A stretch of DNA of 10,879 bases from contig JACQAF010000292.1 of NCBI GenBank assembly GCA_016195145.1, forward strand, positions 1 through 10,879, read 5' to 3'. This DNA comes from Rhodospirillales bacterium (GTDB lineage Bacteria; Pseudomonadota; Alphaproteobacteria; CACIAM-22H2). Positions 1 to 6,193 of this stretch are shown here, one piece after another (position 1 is the first letter of the stretch; every line of letters starts with the position of its first letter). A program made the position numbers and the translations under genes. The notes under the pieces were generated by a model. The model did no database searches. It was given only the letters and a program-made list of their open reading frames with translations, and was not told where the DNA came from.

Positions 1-405
1 GCGCGCCGGCTGGGCGCCAGCGGCGGCATCGGGCCGCTGACGTTGCGCGAGGTGGAAGAGCGCCGCAAGCTTTCCCCGGCCGAGCGCCGGGGCCGCGAGG
101 CGACGCTGTTGCGCACCGCCATTCCCAAGGGCGCCGTGGTCGTCGCCCTCGACGCCAAGGGCCGAACTTTCAGCAGCGAAGAATTCTCCTCACGATTGGA
201 GCAGTGGCGGGATAGCGGAATCGCCGATCTGGCGTTTGTCATCGGCGGCGCGGACGGTCTCGACCCGACCTTGCGCGAAGGCGCACAGATGACATTATCG
301 CTCGGGGCGATGACATGGCCGCACCTTCTCGTACGCGCCATGCTCGCCGAGCAAATCTATCGCGCTGTCTCGATTCTCCACGGCCATCCGTACCACCGCG
401 CCTGA
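1..405 (+). CDS. rlmH: 23S rRNA (pseudouridine1915-N3)-methyltransferase, 5'-truncated by the window edge
   Basis: RlmH is a small SPOUT-class methyltransferase that uses S-adenosylmethionine to methylate the pseudouridine at position 1915 of helix 69 in assembled 70S ribosomes. The frame is open from base 1 (it reads ARRLGASGGIGPLTLREVEE), so the gene begins upstream and roughly 20 N-terminal residues are missing against the usual length of about 155. Seen in the sequence: the cofactor-loop motif FVIGGADGLDP, then LSLGAMTWPHLLVRAMLAEQIYRA, and the C-terminal family signature ending in HPYHRA. A TTG at 43 could be mistaken for a start, but family homology continues upstream of it. The gene ends in TGA and converges with the RHH-TusA gene after a 22-base gap. 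In relatives gpmI usually follows directly (recalled), so the module downstream interrupts a common gene order. Identification is secure. Confidence 0.96.
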   Translation, partial: ARRLGASGGIGPLTLREVEERRKLSPAERRGREATLLRTAIPKGAVVVALDAKGRTFSSEEFSSRLEQWRDSGIADLAFVIGGADGLDPTLREGAQMTLSLGAMTWPHLLVRAMLAEQIYRAVSILHGHPYHRA

Positions 406-427
406 TCGGCGGCAGCCCGGTGCCGGC

Positions 428-1123
428 TTAGTTCGCAGCCTTGCGGATCGTGAAGCTGTAGACGCCGCCATCTTCGTGCCAGCGGACCAGCTGATTTCCG
501 GTCGACCGGCAGAACCCTTGGAGATCCCGTACCGCGCCGCTGTCGGTCGCGAGAACGGTGAAGGTCGCCCCGGGGCGCATGTTGCGGATCGCCTTCTTGG
601 TGCGCAGCACCGGCAGCGGGCAGGTCATGCCCCTGAGATCGAGAACGTCGGGCACGCTTGTCCGTCCGTCCCAGCTCGGCGGCGGCAGGCTGACTCCCGG
701 ATCGGCGCGGCCATCCGAGAACACGTTGATGTACTTCAGGCAGAGAACGCGCAGGCAGGACGCAAGATTGCGGTCGTTGGCCTGCTGGCAATGCTCGGCC
801 AGGCGCGCGACAACGCCGGTTACAGTATTGTTTTCTTCCTTCGCCAGGTCCTCGAGCACGGTCCAGAACGCGCGTTCGAGACGAATCGTCGTGCTGTGGC
901 CCTGGATGCGGAACGAGCGCTTCTCGGGCAGGTATTCGCGTTGCTGTTCGCTATCGCAAAGCGCGAACAGCCGCGCCAGCGGGCCCCCGCCTTCAGTCGA
1001 AGCGGCCGGGTTGGGAATAGAGTCGGCCGGCCTTGCGTTGCCAGCCTGCGTCTCCGCAAGCGATGCTGCCTGCCGGTTACGGCGGGTCGCCGGCGGCATT
1101 CCTTTCGACGGTCCTGTCCACAT
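428..1123 (-). CDS. Ribbon-helix-helix / TusA-like sulfur carrier fusion protein
   Basis: A 231-residue protein in three parts. Residues 1-65 are a low-complexity, probably disordered N-terminus. Residues about 66-131 match the RHH_4 ribbon-helix-helix family (KRSFRIQGHSTTIRLERAFW, later NLASCLRVLCL). Residues about 159-229 are a TusA/SirA-type domain, DLRGMTCPLPVLRTKKAI, with the conserved persulfide-carrying cysteine of the CPxP motif at Cys168. TusA proteins pass sulfane sulfur to partners such as DsrE-family proteins; RHH domains dimerise and bind DNA through their beta ribbon. Joining the two is unusual and suggests a sulfur-responsive regulator or a tethered carrier (inference). The start is ATG at 1123, 43 bases after the channel gene; an AAAGGA lies rather far upstream and an AAGG rather close. 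A second ATG at residue 9 is possible. It is last in a three-gene minus-strand unit. Plus-strand open frames over the same bases look like GC-rich shadows. Domains are confident, function is not. Confidence 0.88.
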   Translation of the reverse strand: MWTGPSKGMPPATRRNRQAASLAETQAGNARPADSIPNPAASTEGGGPLARLFALCDSEQQREYLPEKRSFRIQGHSTTIRLERAFWTVLEDLAKEENNTVTGVVARLAEHCQQANDRNLASCLRVLCLKYINVFSDGRADPGVSLPPPSWDGRTSVPDVLDLRGMTCPLPVLRTKKAIRNMRPGATFTVLATDSGAVRDLQGFCRSTGNQLVRWHEDGGVYSFTIRKAAN

Positions 1124-1166
1124 TGCCTTAACTTTTATCCTTTAAGAGTGCGTCCATAGAGCATAC

Positions 1167-2377
1167 CTAAAACTTCCATTTCAGGGCAAGTTGGGCGCCG
1201 TATTGATACATATCGACCGTCGTTCCCTTGCCAAGCCGGCTGAAGCTGTCGCCAGCGCCGTTTTCGGTCTGCGAGGCCTTGAAGGCATAGAACGTGCTGC
1301 CGGTCACCTCGAACGCCTGGTTGATCTTGTACGTGGCGCCGCCGGTCACATGATGTTCGGTGATCGCCGGAAACAGGGCGTTGGCGAACACGTTGTTATT
1401 GGGGATCGGCGAGGGGCCGTAATTGTAGCCGGCGCGCAGCCGTCGGCGCGATACTGGCCGCCGAGCATGAATACCGGCGTGTTCTTCCAGCCGAACCCGC
1501 CCTCGCCCGGCGCCTGGCCGATGGCGCGCACCGTCTGCCAGGCGATGTATCTCACGTCGGCGACAATGTCGAGATCCTCGGTCGCGTGCCAGGCGATGCC
1601 GATCGTCCCGTTGGCCGGCGTATTGAGCGGCCCAAGAAACACGTCGCGGTATTTCTCGAAGGTTTCGAACCATACCGGTGAGGCGACCGTCGCCCCAGCG
1701 GATATCGCGCTACCGAAATCCCATAACCCGCCGATGCGCACCCCGGCCCCGTAGGCCGAATCGACCTCGTTCCGCCCGCGGGTCTGGGCGAAGGACGGCA
1801 GGGTGGCAAAATTGGTCTTGAAATCCGAATAGCCGATGATGAGGCCGACGCCGTAAGCGCTCGAATTATCCGGTTTCCAGGTCAGCGCCGGAACCAGATT
1901 GCCCAGCCGGTACCGCACCTCGTTGTCGTAGTTTCCGCCGGCGCCGGCAGCCGTGCGCGACCGATCGTACTTGGTCATCATCCCGCCGCTGCCGTAAAGC
2001 GAGGCGCCTAGCGTCACTGCGGCGGTGGGGGCGAAATTCAGCCCTGCCGCACCCTCGACGAAATTTTCGACCCGGCTGGTCTGCTTGCCGGAAATATTGA
2101 CGCCGGTATTGCCGCGTACATCCATCGTCCGCACCGGGTGGAAGAACGCCGGCGAGAGAAACGCTTCGCCGCCGAGCCGCGCCATCAGCGCGGGATTGAG
2201 GCCGGCATTGCTCGAATCGGTCGGCAAGGCGACGCCCGCCCCGCCCATACCGCAGTTATAGGCGCCGATGCAGATGCTGAGATAACCGTTGGTTGCCGAG
2301 GCCGGTCCCGCCGTCCCCGCCGACAACAACGCAACTGCCGCGACAATACCCCCAACCCGAATGCTACGCTCGAACAT
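1167..2377 (-). pseudogene. FadL/OMPP1/TodX-family outer-membrane channel, frameshifted
   Basis: FadL-family proteins are 14-strand outer-membrane barrels that admit hydrophobic compounds. The first 313 residues are in one frame: a signal peptide (cleavage predicted after PASA, residue 28), then the FadL-type N-terminal pattern MGGAGVALPTDSSNAGLNPA, and repeated barrel strands such as DLDIVADVRYIAWQ. Near base 1439 the frame is lost. It resumes in another frame as LRAGYNYGPSPIP and runs 90 residues to ...LALKWKF and a TAG at 1167-1169; a terminal Phe is typical of proteins folded by the BAM complex. The two parts add up to about 405 residues, a normal family size. The first frame alone would read 30 out-of-frame residues to a stop at 1346 and lack the last strands, so the product is probably non-functional unless the shift is a sequencing error. 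It lies between the DsrE-like and RHH-TusA genes on the same strand. The start ATG has only a weak ribosome site (GGGGGG, 5 bases upstream). Confidence 0.87.
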
Positions 2378-2474
2378 AAGGACCCCCCAAATCTATCCGT
2401 TGATCGACTCCGTTGCCTGGTTTCCGAACGCCTGGCGGCTGGTTTTTTGCCTGCTCAAGCGAACATCGGACGAA

Positions 2475-2963
2475 TCAGATGAACATGTTGATGTCGGATT
2501 TCGTCGCCGTTTCGATGTACGTCGCCGCGCCGGCGAATTCGAGACCGTCGATCAGGTCCGCCGGCTCGTATTCGAACAGACTCATCGTCATCTGGCAGGC
2601 GATCATCCGCACTTCGGATTCAACCGCCGCCTCGCGCAGCTCCTCGATCGAGGCGACGCCTTTTTTCTTGATCAGGTTTTTCATCAGGACCGTAGCTGCC
2701 TTGTCGACGCCCGGCAGCACGGCCACGGCATTGGGCATGGTCACATGCATGCCGAACAGCGGCATTTCCATGGCCGCATTGCCAAGCGGCGTGATGCCAA
2801 GGTCGAGCTTCCGCTTTAACAGGCCCAGCCCGTAGAAGGTGAAGAACATGCTGACGTTGAGGCCCATACCCGCCGCGGTCGTCGCCAGAATAAACGGCGG
2901 ATACGCCCAGTCGAGCGTCCCCTTGGTGACGATGAGCGACATGCTTTTGGAGTTTGCAGTCAC
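2475..2963 (-). CDS. DsrE/DsrF/DrsH-like family protein (DsrE2 type)
   Basis: A 162-residue protein that fits the DsrE2 branch (DrsE_2 / DsrE/DsrF/DrsH-like). It opens with MSLIVTKGTLDWAYPPFILA, has the FFTFYGLGLLK strand and helix, and carries the conserved cysteine in RMIACQMTMSLF (Cys123), the expected persulfide site. DsrE-family proteins take or give sulfane sulfur in relay with TusA and rhodanese, in sulfur oxidation and in tRNA thiolation. A TusA-type domain encoded two genes downstream fits that partnership. The family often shows hydrophobic stretches (FILATTAAGMGLNVSMFF here), so membrane association is possible. The GTG at 2963 is preferred because GAGGGAG lies about 10 bases upstream; the ATG at residue 8 has no such site. 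First gene of the minus-strand unit, with a leader of about 100 bases from the predicted promoter. The family call is solid; the physiological sulfur source is unknown. Confidence 0.92.
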   Translation of the reverse strand: MTANSKSMSLIVTKGTLDWAYPPFILATTAAGMGLNVSMFFTFYGLGLLKRKLDLGITPLGNAAMEMPLFGMHVTMPNAVAVLPGVDKAATVLMKNLIKKKGVASIEELREAAVESEVRMIACQMTMSLFEYEPADLIDGLEFAGAATYIETATKSDINMFI

Positions 2964-3000
2964 TGGCAGCTTTCTCCCTCGTCTCAGTCGCCGCCGCGAG

Positions 3001-3016
3001 ATGCGGCCGGCCGCAT
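3001..3016. repeat. Perfect 16-base palindrome in the leader of the DsrE-like gene
   Basis: ATGCGGCCGGCCGCAT is its own reverse complement. In the minus-strand RNA it could fold as a 6-bp stem with a CCGG loop, 38 bases before the GTG start and about 18 bases upstream of the GAGGGAG ribosome site. It could be a leader hairpin or a protein site; GC-rich palindromes are not rare in such genomes. Confidence 0.4.
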
Positions 3017-3032
3017 GCGGATTCTCTTATTA

Positions 3033-3084
3033 TTAGGAAAGACTAAAATTGTCGCCGCCCGTAGTGGTAGTATATATTACCTAC
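3033..3084. promoter_or_regulatory. Candidate operator: repeated and inverted half-sites around the predicted -10 box
   Basis: Bases 3066-3081 (GGTAGTATATATTACC) form an imperfect 16-base palindrome, 14 of 16 positions symmetric, covering the predicted -10 box. GTAG occurs at 3061-3064 and 3067-3070, and its complement CTAC at 3081-3084. Just downstream of the predicted start lies TTAG-N6-CTAA (3033-3046). Short repeated half-sites are typical targets of ribbon-helix-helix dimers, so the RHH-TusA product is a candidate binder, but this is inference. AT-rich DNA produces such repeats by chance fairly often. Confidence 0.35.
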
Positions 3085-3098
3085 TTCTAATATTTTAA
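3069..3098 (-). promoter_or_regulatory. Predicted sigma70-type promoter of the DsrE-FadL-RHH/TusA unit
   Basis: Read on the minus strand there is a TTAAAA (-35, bases 3093-3098), an 18-base spacer and TATACT (-10, bases 3069-3074), matching the consensus at 4 and 5 of 6 positions. It lies in the most AT-rich stretch of the window and would start transcription near 3062, giving a leader of about 100 bases before the GTG at 2963. The same bases also hold plus-strand TATATT and TAATAT words, so another direction or start cannot be excluded. Confidence 0.45.
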
Positions 3099-3240
3099 TA
3101 TGAGGCGAACGGTCCTTTCCGCACCGATTCTCAATCCGCGCGTGAGTACGGGGCGTCAATCGGCTGAGTTTTCAGTCACAATCTCTTCATCGGCCAGCGA
3201 GCCCCGCCGCCCAGCGGTCGCCAGGTTTGTTCGCAACCGG

Positions 3241-3270
3241 TTGATAAATTTTATGAAACTCCCATATAGG
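3241..3270 (+). promoter_or_regulatory. Predicted promoter of the gpmI operon
   Basis: TTGATA (3241-3246), an 18-base spacer and TATAGG (3265-3270) give a plausible sigma70-like promoter with a start near 3277 and a leader of about 75 bases before the gpmI ATG. It matches the -35 consensus at 5 of 6 positions and the -10 at 4 of 6. The rest of 3100-3240 shows no gene or clear signal: a 64-codon open frame from 3100 has no recognisable features. Confidence 0.4.
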
Positions 3271-3351
3271 AAAATCACCGTAGATGCTGCATGAAATCCC
3301 CCTCGGCCGGGCGTCTATCGCGTCGGGCATCGCTTCCGTATATTGCGCCGC

Positions 3352-4968
3352 ATGACCGCCTTCGTTCCCCGTCAGCGCCCGGTTGTTCTCTGCGTTCTCG
3401 ATGGCTGGGGCCACCGCGACCAGCCGAGCGACGACAACGCGATCCGGCGCGCAAAAACCCCGCATCTCGACCGTCTCGCCAAGACAAATCCGGTTGCCTA
3501 TCTCCAGGCTTCCGAACTCCATGTCGGCCTGCCGCCCGGACAGATGGGCAACTCCGAGGTCGGGCACATGAATCTCGGCGCCGGACGCGTCGTGATGCAG
3601 GACCTGCCGCGCATCGACCAGGCGATCGCCGACGGCTCGTTCGCCAGCAACCCGCGACTGACGGAATTCATCGCCCGGCTCAAAAAATCCGGCGGGGCGG
3701 CCCATGTGATGGGCCTGCTATCGCCCGGCGGCGTGCACTCGCACCAGGATCAAATGGTGGCCCTGACCAAGGCGTTGGCCGGCGCTGGGTTGCGCGTTTG
3801 GGTGCATACCTTTCTCGACGGGCGCGACACGCCGCCCAAAAGCGCCGAAGCCTATCTCGACAAGTTCCTCGCCGATATCGCGCCGTTGAAGGGTGTTGCC
3901 GTCGGCACGGTCAGCGGCCGGTACTACGCCATGGATCGCGACAAGCGGTGGGAGCGGGTCGCACGTGCCTATGACGCGCTGATCGACGGCAAGGGCGCCC
4001 ATGCCGACGACGCGCTGGCCGCCATCCGTCAAAGCTATGCCGAGGAGAAGACCGACGAGTTCGTCGCGCCGACGGCCCTCGCCGGTTATCCGGGCATGGC
4101 GGATGGCGACGGCGTGGCAATGGCCAATTTCCGCGCCGACCGCGCGCGGGAGGTTCTTGCCGCTCTGCTCGATCCCGAATTCAACGATTTCGCGCGGACG
4201 CGCGTCGTACAATTTGCTGCCGCGCTCGGCATGACCGAGTATTCGCGCGCGCATAACCGCTGGCTCGCCACGCTATTCGCCCCACAGCCATTGACCAGCA
4301 TGATGGGCGAGGTGGTGGCGCGAGCGGGGCTCAAGCAGCTGCGCATCGCCGAGACCGAGAAATACGCCCATGTCACCTTTTTCTTCAACGGCGGCGAGGA
4401 AGGCGAACTTCCCGGCGAGAATCGCATCCTTATCCCGTCGCCGCGCATCGCCACCTATGACCTGCAGCCCGAAATGTCGGCCATCGCGGTGACCGACAAG
4501 CTGGTCGCCGCGATCGAGTCCGGCGCGTTCGACTTCGTTGTCGTCAACTACGCCAACACCGATATGGTCGGCCATACCGGCGATCTGGCGGCGGCGATCC
4601 GCGCCGTCGAAACGGTCGATGCCTGTCTCGGCCGGCTCGCCGAGGCGGTCGGCAAGGCCGGCGGCGCGCTGCTGATCACCGCCGATCACGGCAACGCCGA
4701 AATGATGGTCGATCCCGAAACCGGCCAGCCGCACACCGCCCACACGACCAACCCGGTGCCGGTGATGCTGATCGGCGGCGCCAGCGCCGGCCGCAACGCC
4801 CCGCTCCGTCTGCACGACGGCAAGCTGGCCGACGTGGCGCCGACGCTGCTCGAACTCCTCGGCCTGCCGCAACCGGCCGAAATGACCGGCCGCTCGCTGA
4901 TCGCCGATCCGTCCGAGCCCGCCCCGGGGGCGGGCGGGCGGGCCACCGAGTCCCGTGTTTCGGCATAA
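3352..4968 (+). CDS. gpmI: 2,3-bisphosphoglycerate-independent phosphoglycerate mutase
   Basis: GpmI is a cytoplasmic two-manganese enzyme of the alkaline-phosphatase fold that interconverts 3- and 2-phosphoglycerate in glycolysis and gluconeogenesis. Seen in order: LDGWG with the first metal-binding Asp (residue 17); GLPPGQMGNSEVGHMNLGAG, with the phosphorylated serine at about residue 68; TFLDGRDTPP; the substrate-loop region NFRADRAREV; and the second metal cluster ANTDMVGHTGD and ITADHGNAEMM. At about 538 residues it is slightly longer than the usual 510-515, owing to a short C-terminal Pro/Ala/Gly-rich tail. I chose ATG 3352; a TTG at 3343 is in frame three codons earlier, and neither has a strong ribosome site. 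The 3' end overlaps the envC-like start by 14 bases, so translation is probably coupled. First gene of a plus-strand operon reaching rppH. Identification is secure. Confidence 0.97.
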   Translation: MTAFVPRQRPVVLCVLDGWGHRDQPSDDNAIRRAKTPHLDRLAKTNPVAYLQASELHVGLPPGQMGNSEVGHMNLGAGRVVMQDLPRIDQAIADGSFASNPRLTEFIARLKKSGGAAHVMGLLSPGGVHSHQDQMVALTKALAGAGLRVWVHTFLDGRDTPPKSAEAYLDKFLADIAPLKGVAVGTVSGRYYAMDRDKRWERVARAYDALIDGKGAHADDALAAIRQSYAEEKTDEFVAPTALAGYPGMADGDGVAMANFRADRAREVLAALLDPEFNDFARTRVVQFAAALGMTEYSRAHNRWLATLFAPQPLTSMMGEVVARAGLKQLRIAETEKYAHVTFFFNGGEEGELPGENRILIPSPRIATYDLQPEMSAIAVTDKLVAAIESGAFDFVVVNYANTDMVGHTGDLAAAIRAVETVDACLGRLAEAVGKAGGALLITADHGNAEMMVDPETGQPHTAHTTNPVPVMLIGGASAGRNAPLRLHDGKLADVAPTLLELLGLPQPAEMTGRSLIADPSEPAPGAGGRATESRVSA

Positions 4969-6193
4969 CGCCCGCCAGATGATCGCCGGGGCGGGCGTCG
5001 CCCTGTTCGTCGTTTCCTTGGCGCCGGCTTACGCCGAGACGCCGCAACTCGACCGGGTCGAGGAAGAACTGAAGGCGGCGCGCGAACGCGAAAACCGGCT
5101 GGCCGCCGAGTCGGAAGCGCTTGCCCGCGAACTGGCCTCGCTGCGCGAACGCTCAATCGCCGCCGCCCGCGCGGTCCAAGATAACGAGGCGAAGCTCACG
5201 GCGCTCGAAGCGCGCCGCGCGGCGCTCGACGCCGAAAATGCCGCCAAGACGGCCGATTTCGACCGGCGCCGCCAATCGCTGGCGGCGCTTCTGGCGGCTC
5301 TCGAACGGCTGGCGCGCCAGCCACCCGAAGCGCTGGCGGCGATGCCCGGCCCGCCGGCCGATATCGTGCGTAGCGCCAAGCTTCTGGCCGCCGCCGTGCC
5401 GCGGATCGAGCGGGAAGCCGCGGTTCTGGCCCGCGATATCGACGCGCTCGAAGCCGTGCGCACCCGCATTGTCGCGGAAAAGCATGCGCTCGCCGATGCG
5501 GCCCGGTCCCTGACGGCCGACCGCGAGCGCCTCGCCGGCTTGATCGCCCGCCGGGCGAGCCTGCAACGGGAAACCGAGGCCGACCGCCGGGAAGCCGCCA
5601 CCACTGCAACCCGGCTGGCCCGCGAAGCGGCTGATTTGCGTGAACTAATGCAACGCCTGACGGCCGAACGGGCCAACCGCGAGGCGGCGGCCCGGCAGGC
5701 ATCGGAGGCCGCCGCCAGACGCCAGCAGGAGGCCCGACTCCCAACCCCACCTTTATCCCCGGCCACGGCCGGCGGTCCGCGGCGGTTCAGCGATGCACGC
5801 GGCGCCATCCTGCAGCCGGCGCGCGGCCGGGTCGTCCTGTCGTTCGGCCAGCCGGGAGAGGGCGGCCAGCCGCATCGCGGCCTGTCGATCGAAACCCGGC
5901 CGGCGGCCCAGATTGTCGCCCCCTTTGACGGCCAGGTCGTTTTCGCCGGGCCGTTCCGGGGTTACGGGCAAATCTTGATCATCGAACACACCGAGGGATA
6001 TCATACTCTGTTGGCCGGCTTGGACCGGATCGACGCCGTCGTCGGACAGTGGGTGACGGCTGGTGAACCGGTTGCCGCGACGGGAACTGCCGCGGGCGGC
6101 AACCCTGTTCTTTACGTCGAGCTGCGCCGTAATGGACAACCAATAAACCCACTGCCGTGGCTGGCTCTTTCAACCGAGAAGGTAAGCGGATGA
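4955..6193 (+). CDS. EnvC-like murein hydrolase activator with degenerate LytM/M23 domain
   Basis: A secreted 412-residue protein: signal peptide (residues 1-27, cleaved after AYA), a long Arg/Glu/Ala-rich coiled coil (about 30-250), a Pro-rich link, and a C-terminal LytM/M23 domain (about 280-405). EnvC-type proteins activate periplasmic N-acetylmuramoyl-L-alanine amidases during septum splitting and do not cut peptidoglycan themselves. The sequence agrees: of the zinc ligands only the first His (His307, HRGLS) remains. The Asp of HxxxD is Ser311, the HLH motif reads VLY (residues 385-387), and the central His position near LLAGLDRI is lost. A GTG at 4955 inside the gpmI end gives a basic n-region (MFRHNARQ); an ATG at 4979 would shorten it by eight residues. 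The stop overlaps the ctpA start as ATGA. The symbol is left blank because envC orthology across phyla is loose. Confidence 0.9.
   Translation: MFRHNARQMIAGAGVALFVVSLAPAYAETPQLDRVEEELKAARERENRLAAESEALARELASLRERSIAAARAVQDNEAKLTALEARRAALDAENAAKTADFDRRRQSLAALLAALERLARQPPEALAAMPGPPADIVRSAKLLAAAVPRIEREAAVLARDIDALEAVRTRIVAEKHALADAARSLTADRERLAGLIARRASLQRETEADRREAATTATRLAREAADLRELMQRLTAERANREAAARQASEAAARRQQEARLPTPPLSPATAGGPRRFSDARGAILQPARGRVVLSFGQPGEGGQPHRGLSIETRPAAQIVAPFDGQVVFAGPFRGYGQILIIEHTEGYHTLLAGLDRIDAVVGQWVTAGEPVAATGTAAGGNPVLYVELRRNGQPINPLPWLALSTEKVSG

Noticed and set aside
476..1159. Long plus-strand open frames (also 558-1145) opposite the RHH-TusA gene
   Set aside because: They show no recognisable domain, are Arg/Ala-rich as expected of GC-rich shadows, and the minus strand carries two clear domains over the same bases.
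1429..1450. Programmed ribosomal frameshifting in the FadL-like gene
   Set aside because: No slippery heptamer or following structure was evident at the junction, and the family is not known to use it; deletion or sequence error is simpler.
2378..2474. Terminator or separate promoter between the DsrE-like and FadL genes
   Set aside because: The T-run on the plus strand (GGTTTTTTGCC) follows only a hairpin with an impossibly small loop and would read against the genes; no good -35/-10 pair was seen.
3100..3294. A 64-codon plus-strand open frame before gpmI
   Set aside because: No ribosome site, no recognisable motif, and it overlaps the predicted gpmI promoter; treated as non-coding.
5029..5808. 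A 259-codon Ser/Arg/Ala-rich minus-strand frame inside the envC-like gene
   Set aside because: Composition is what the reverse strand of an Arg/Ala/Glu coiled coil gives in GC-rich DNA; no domain.
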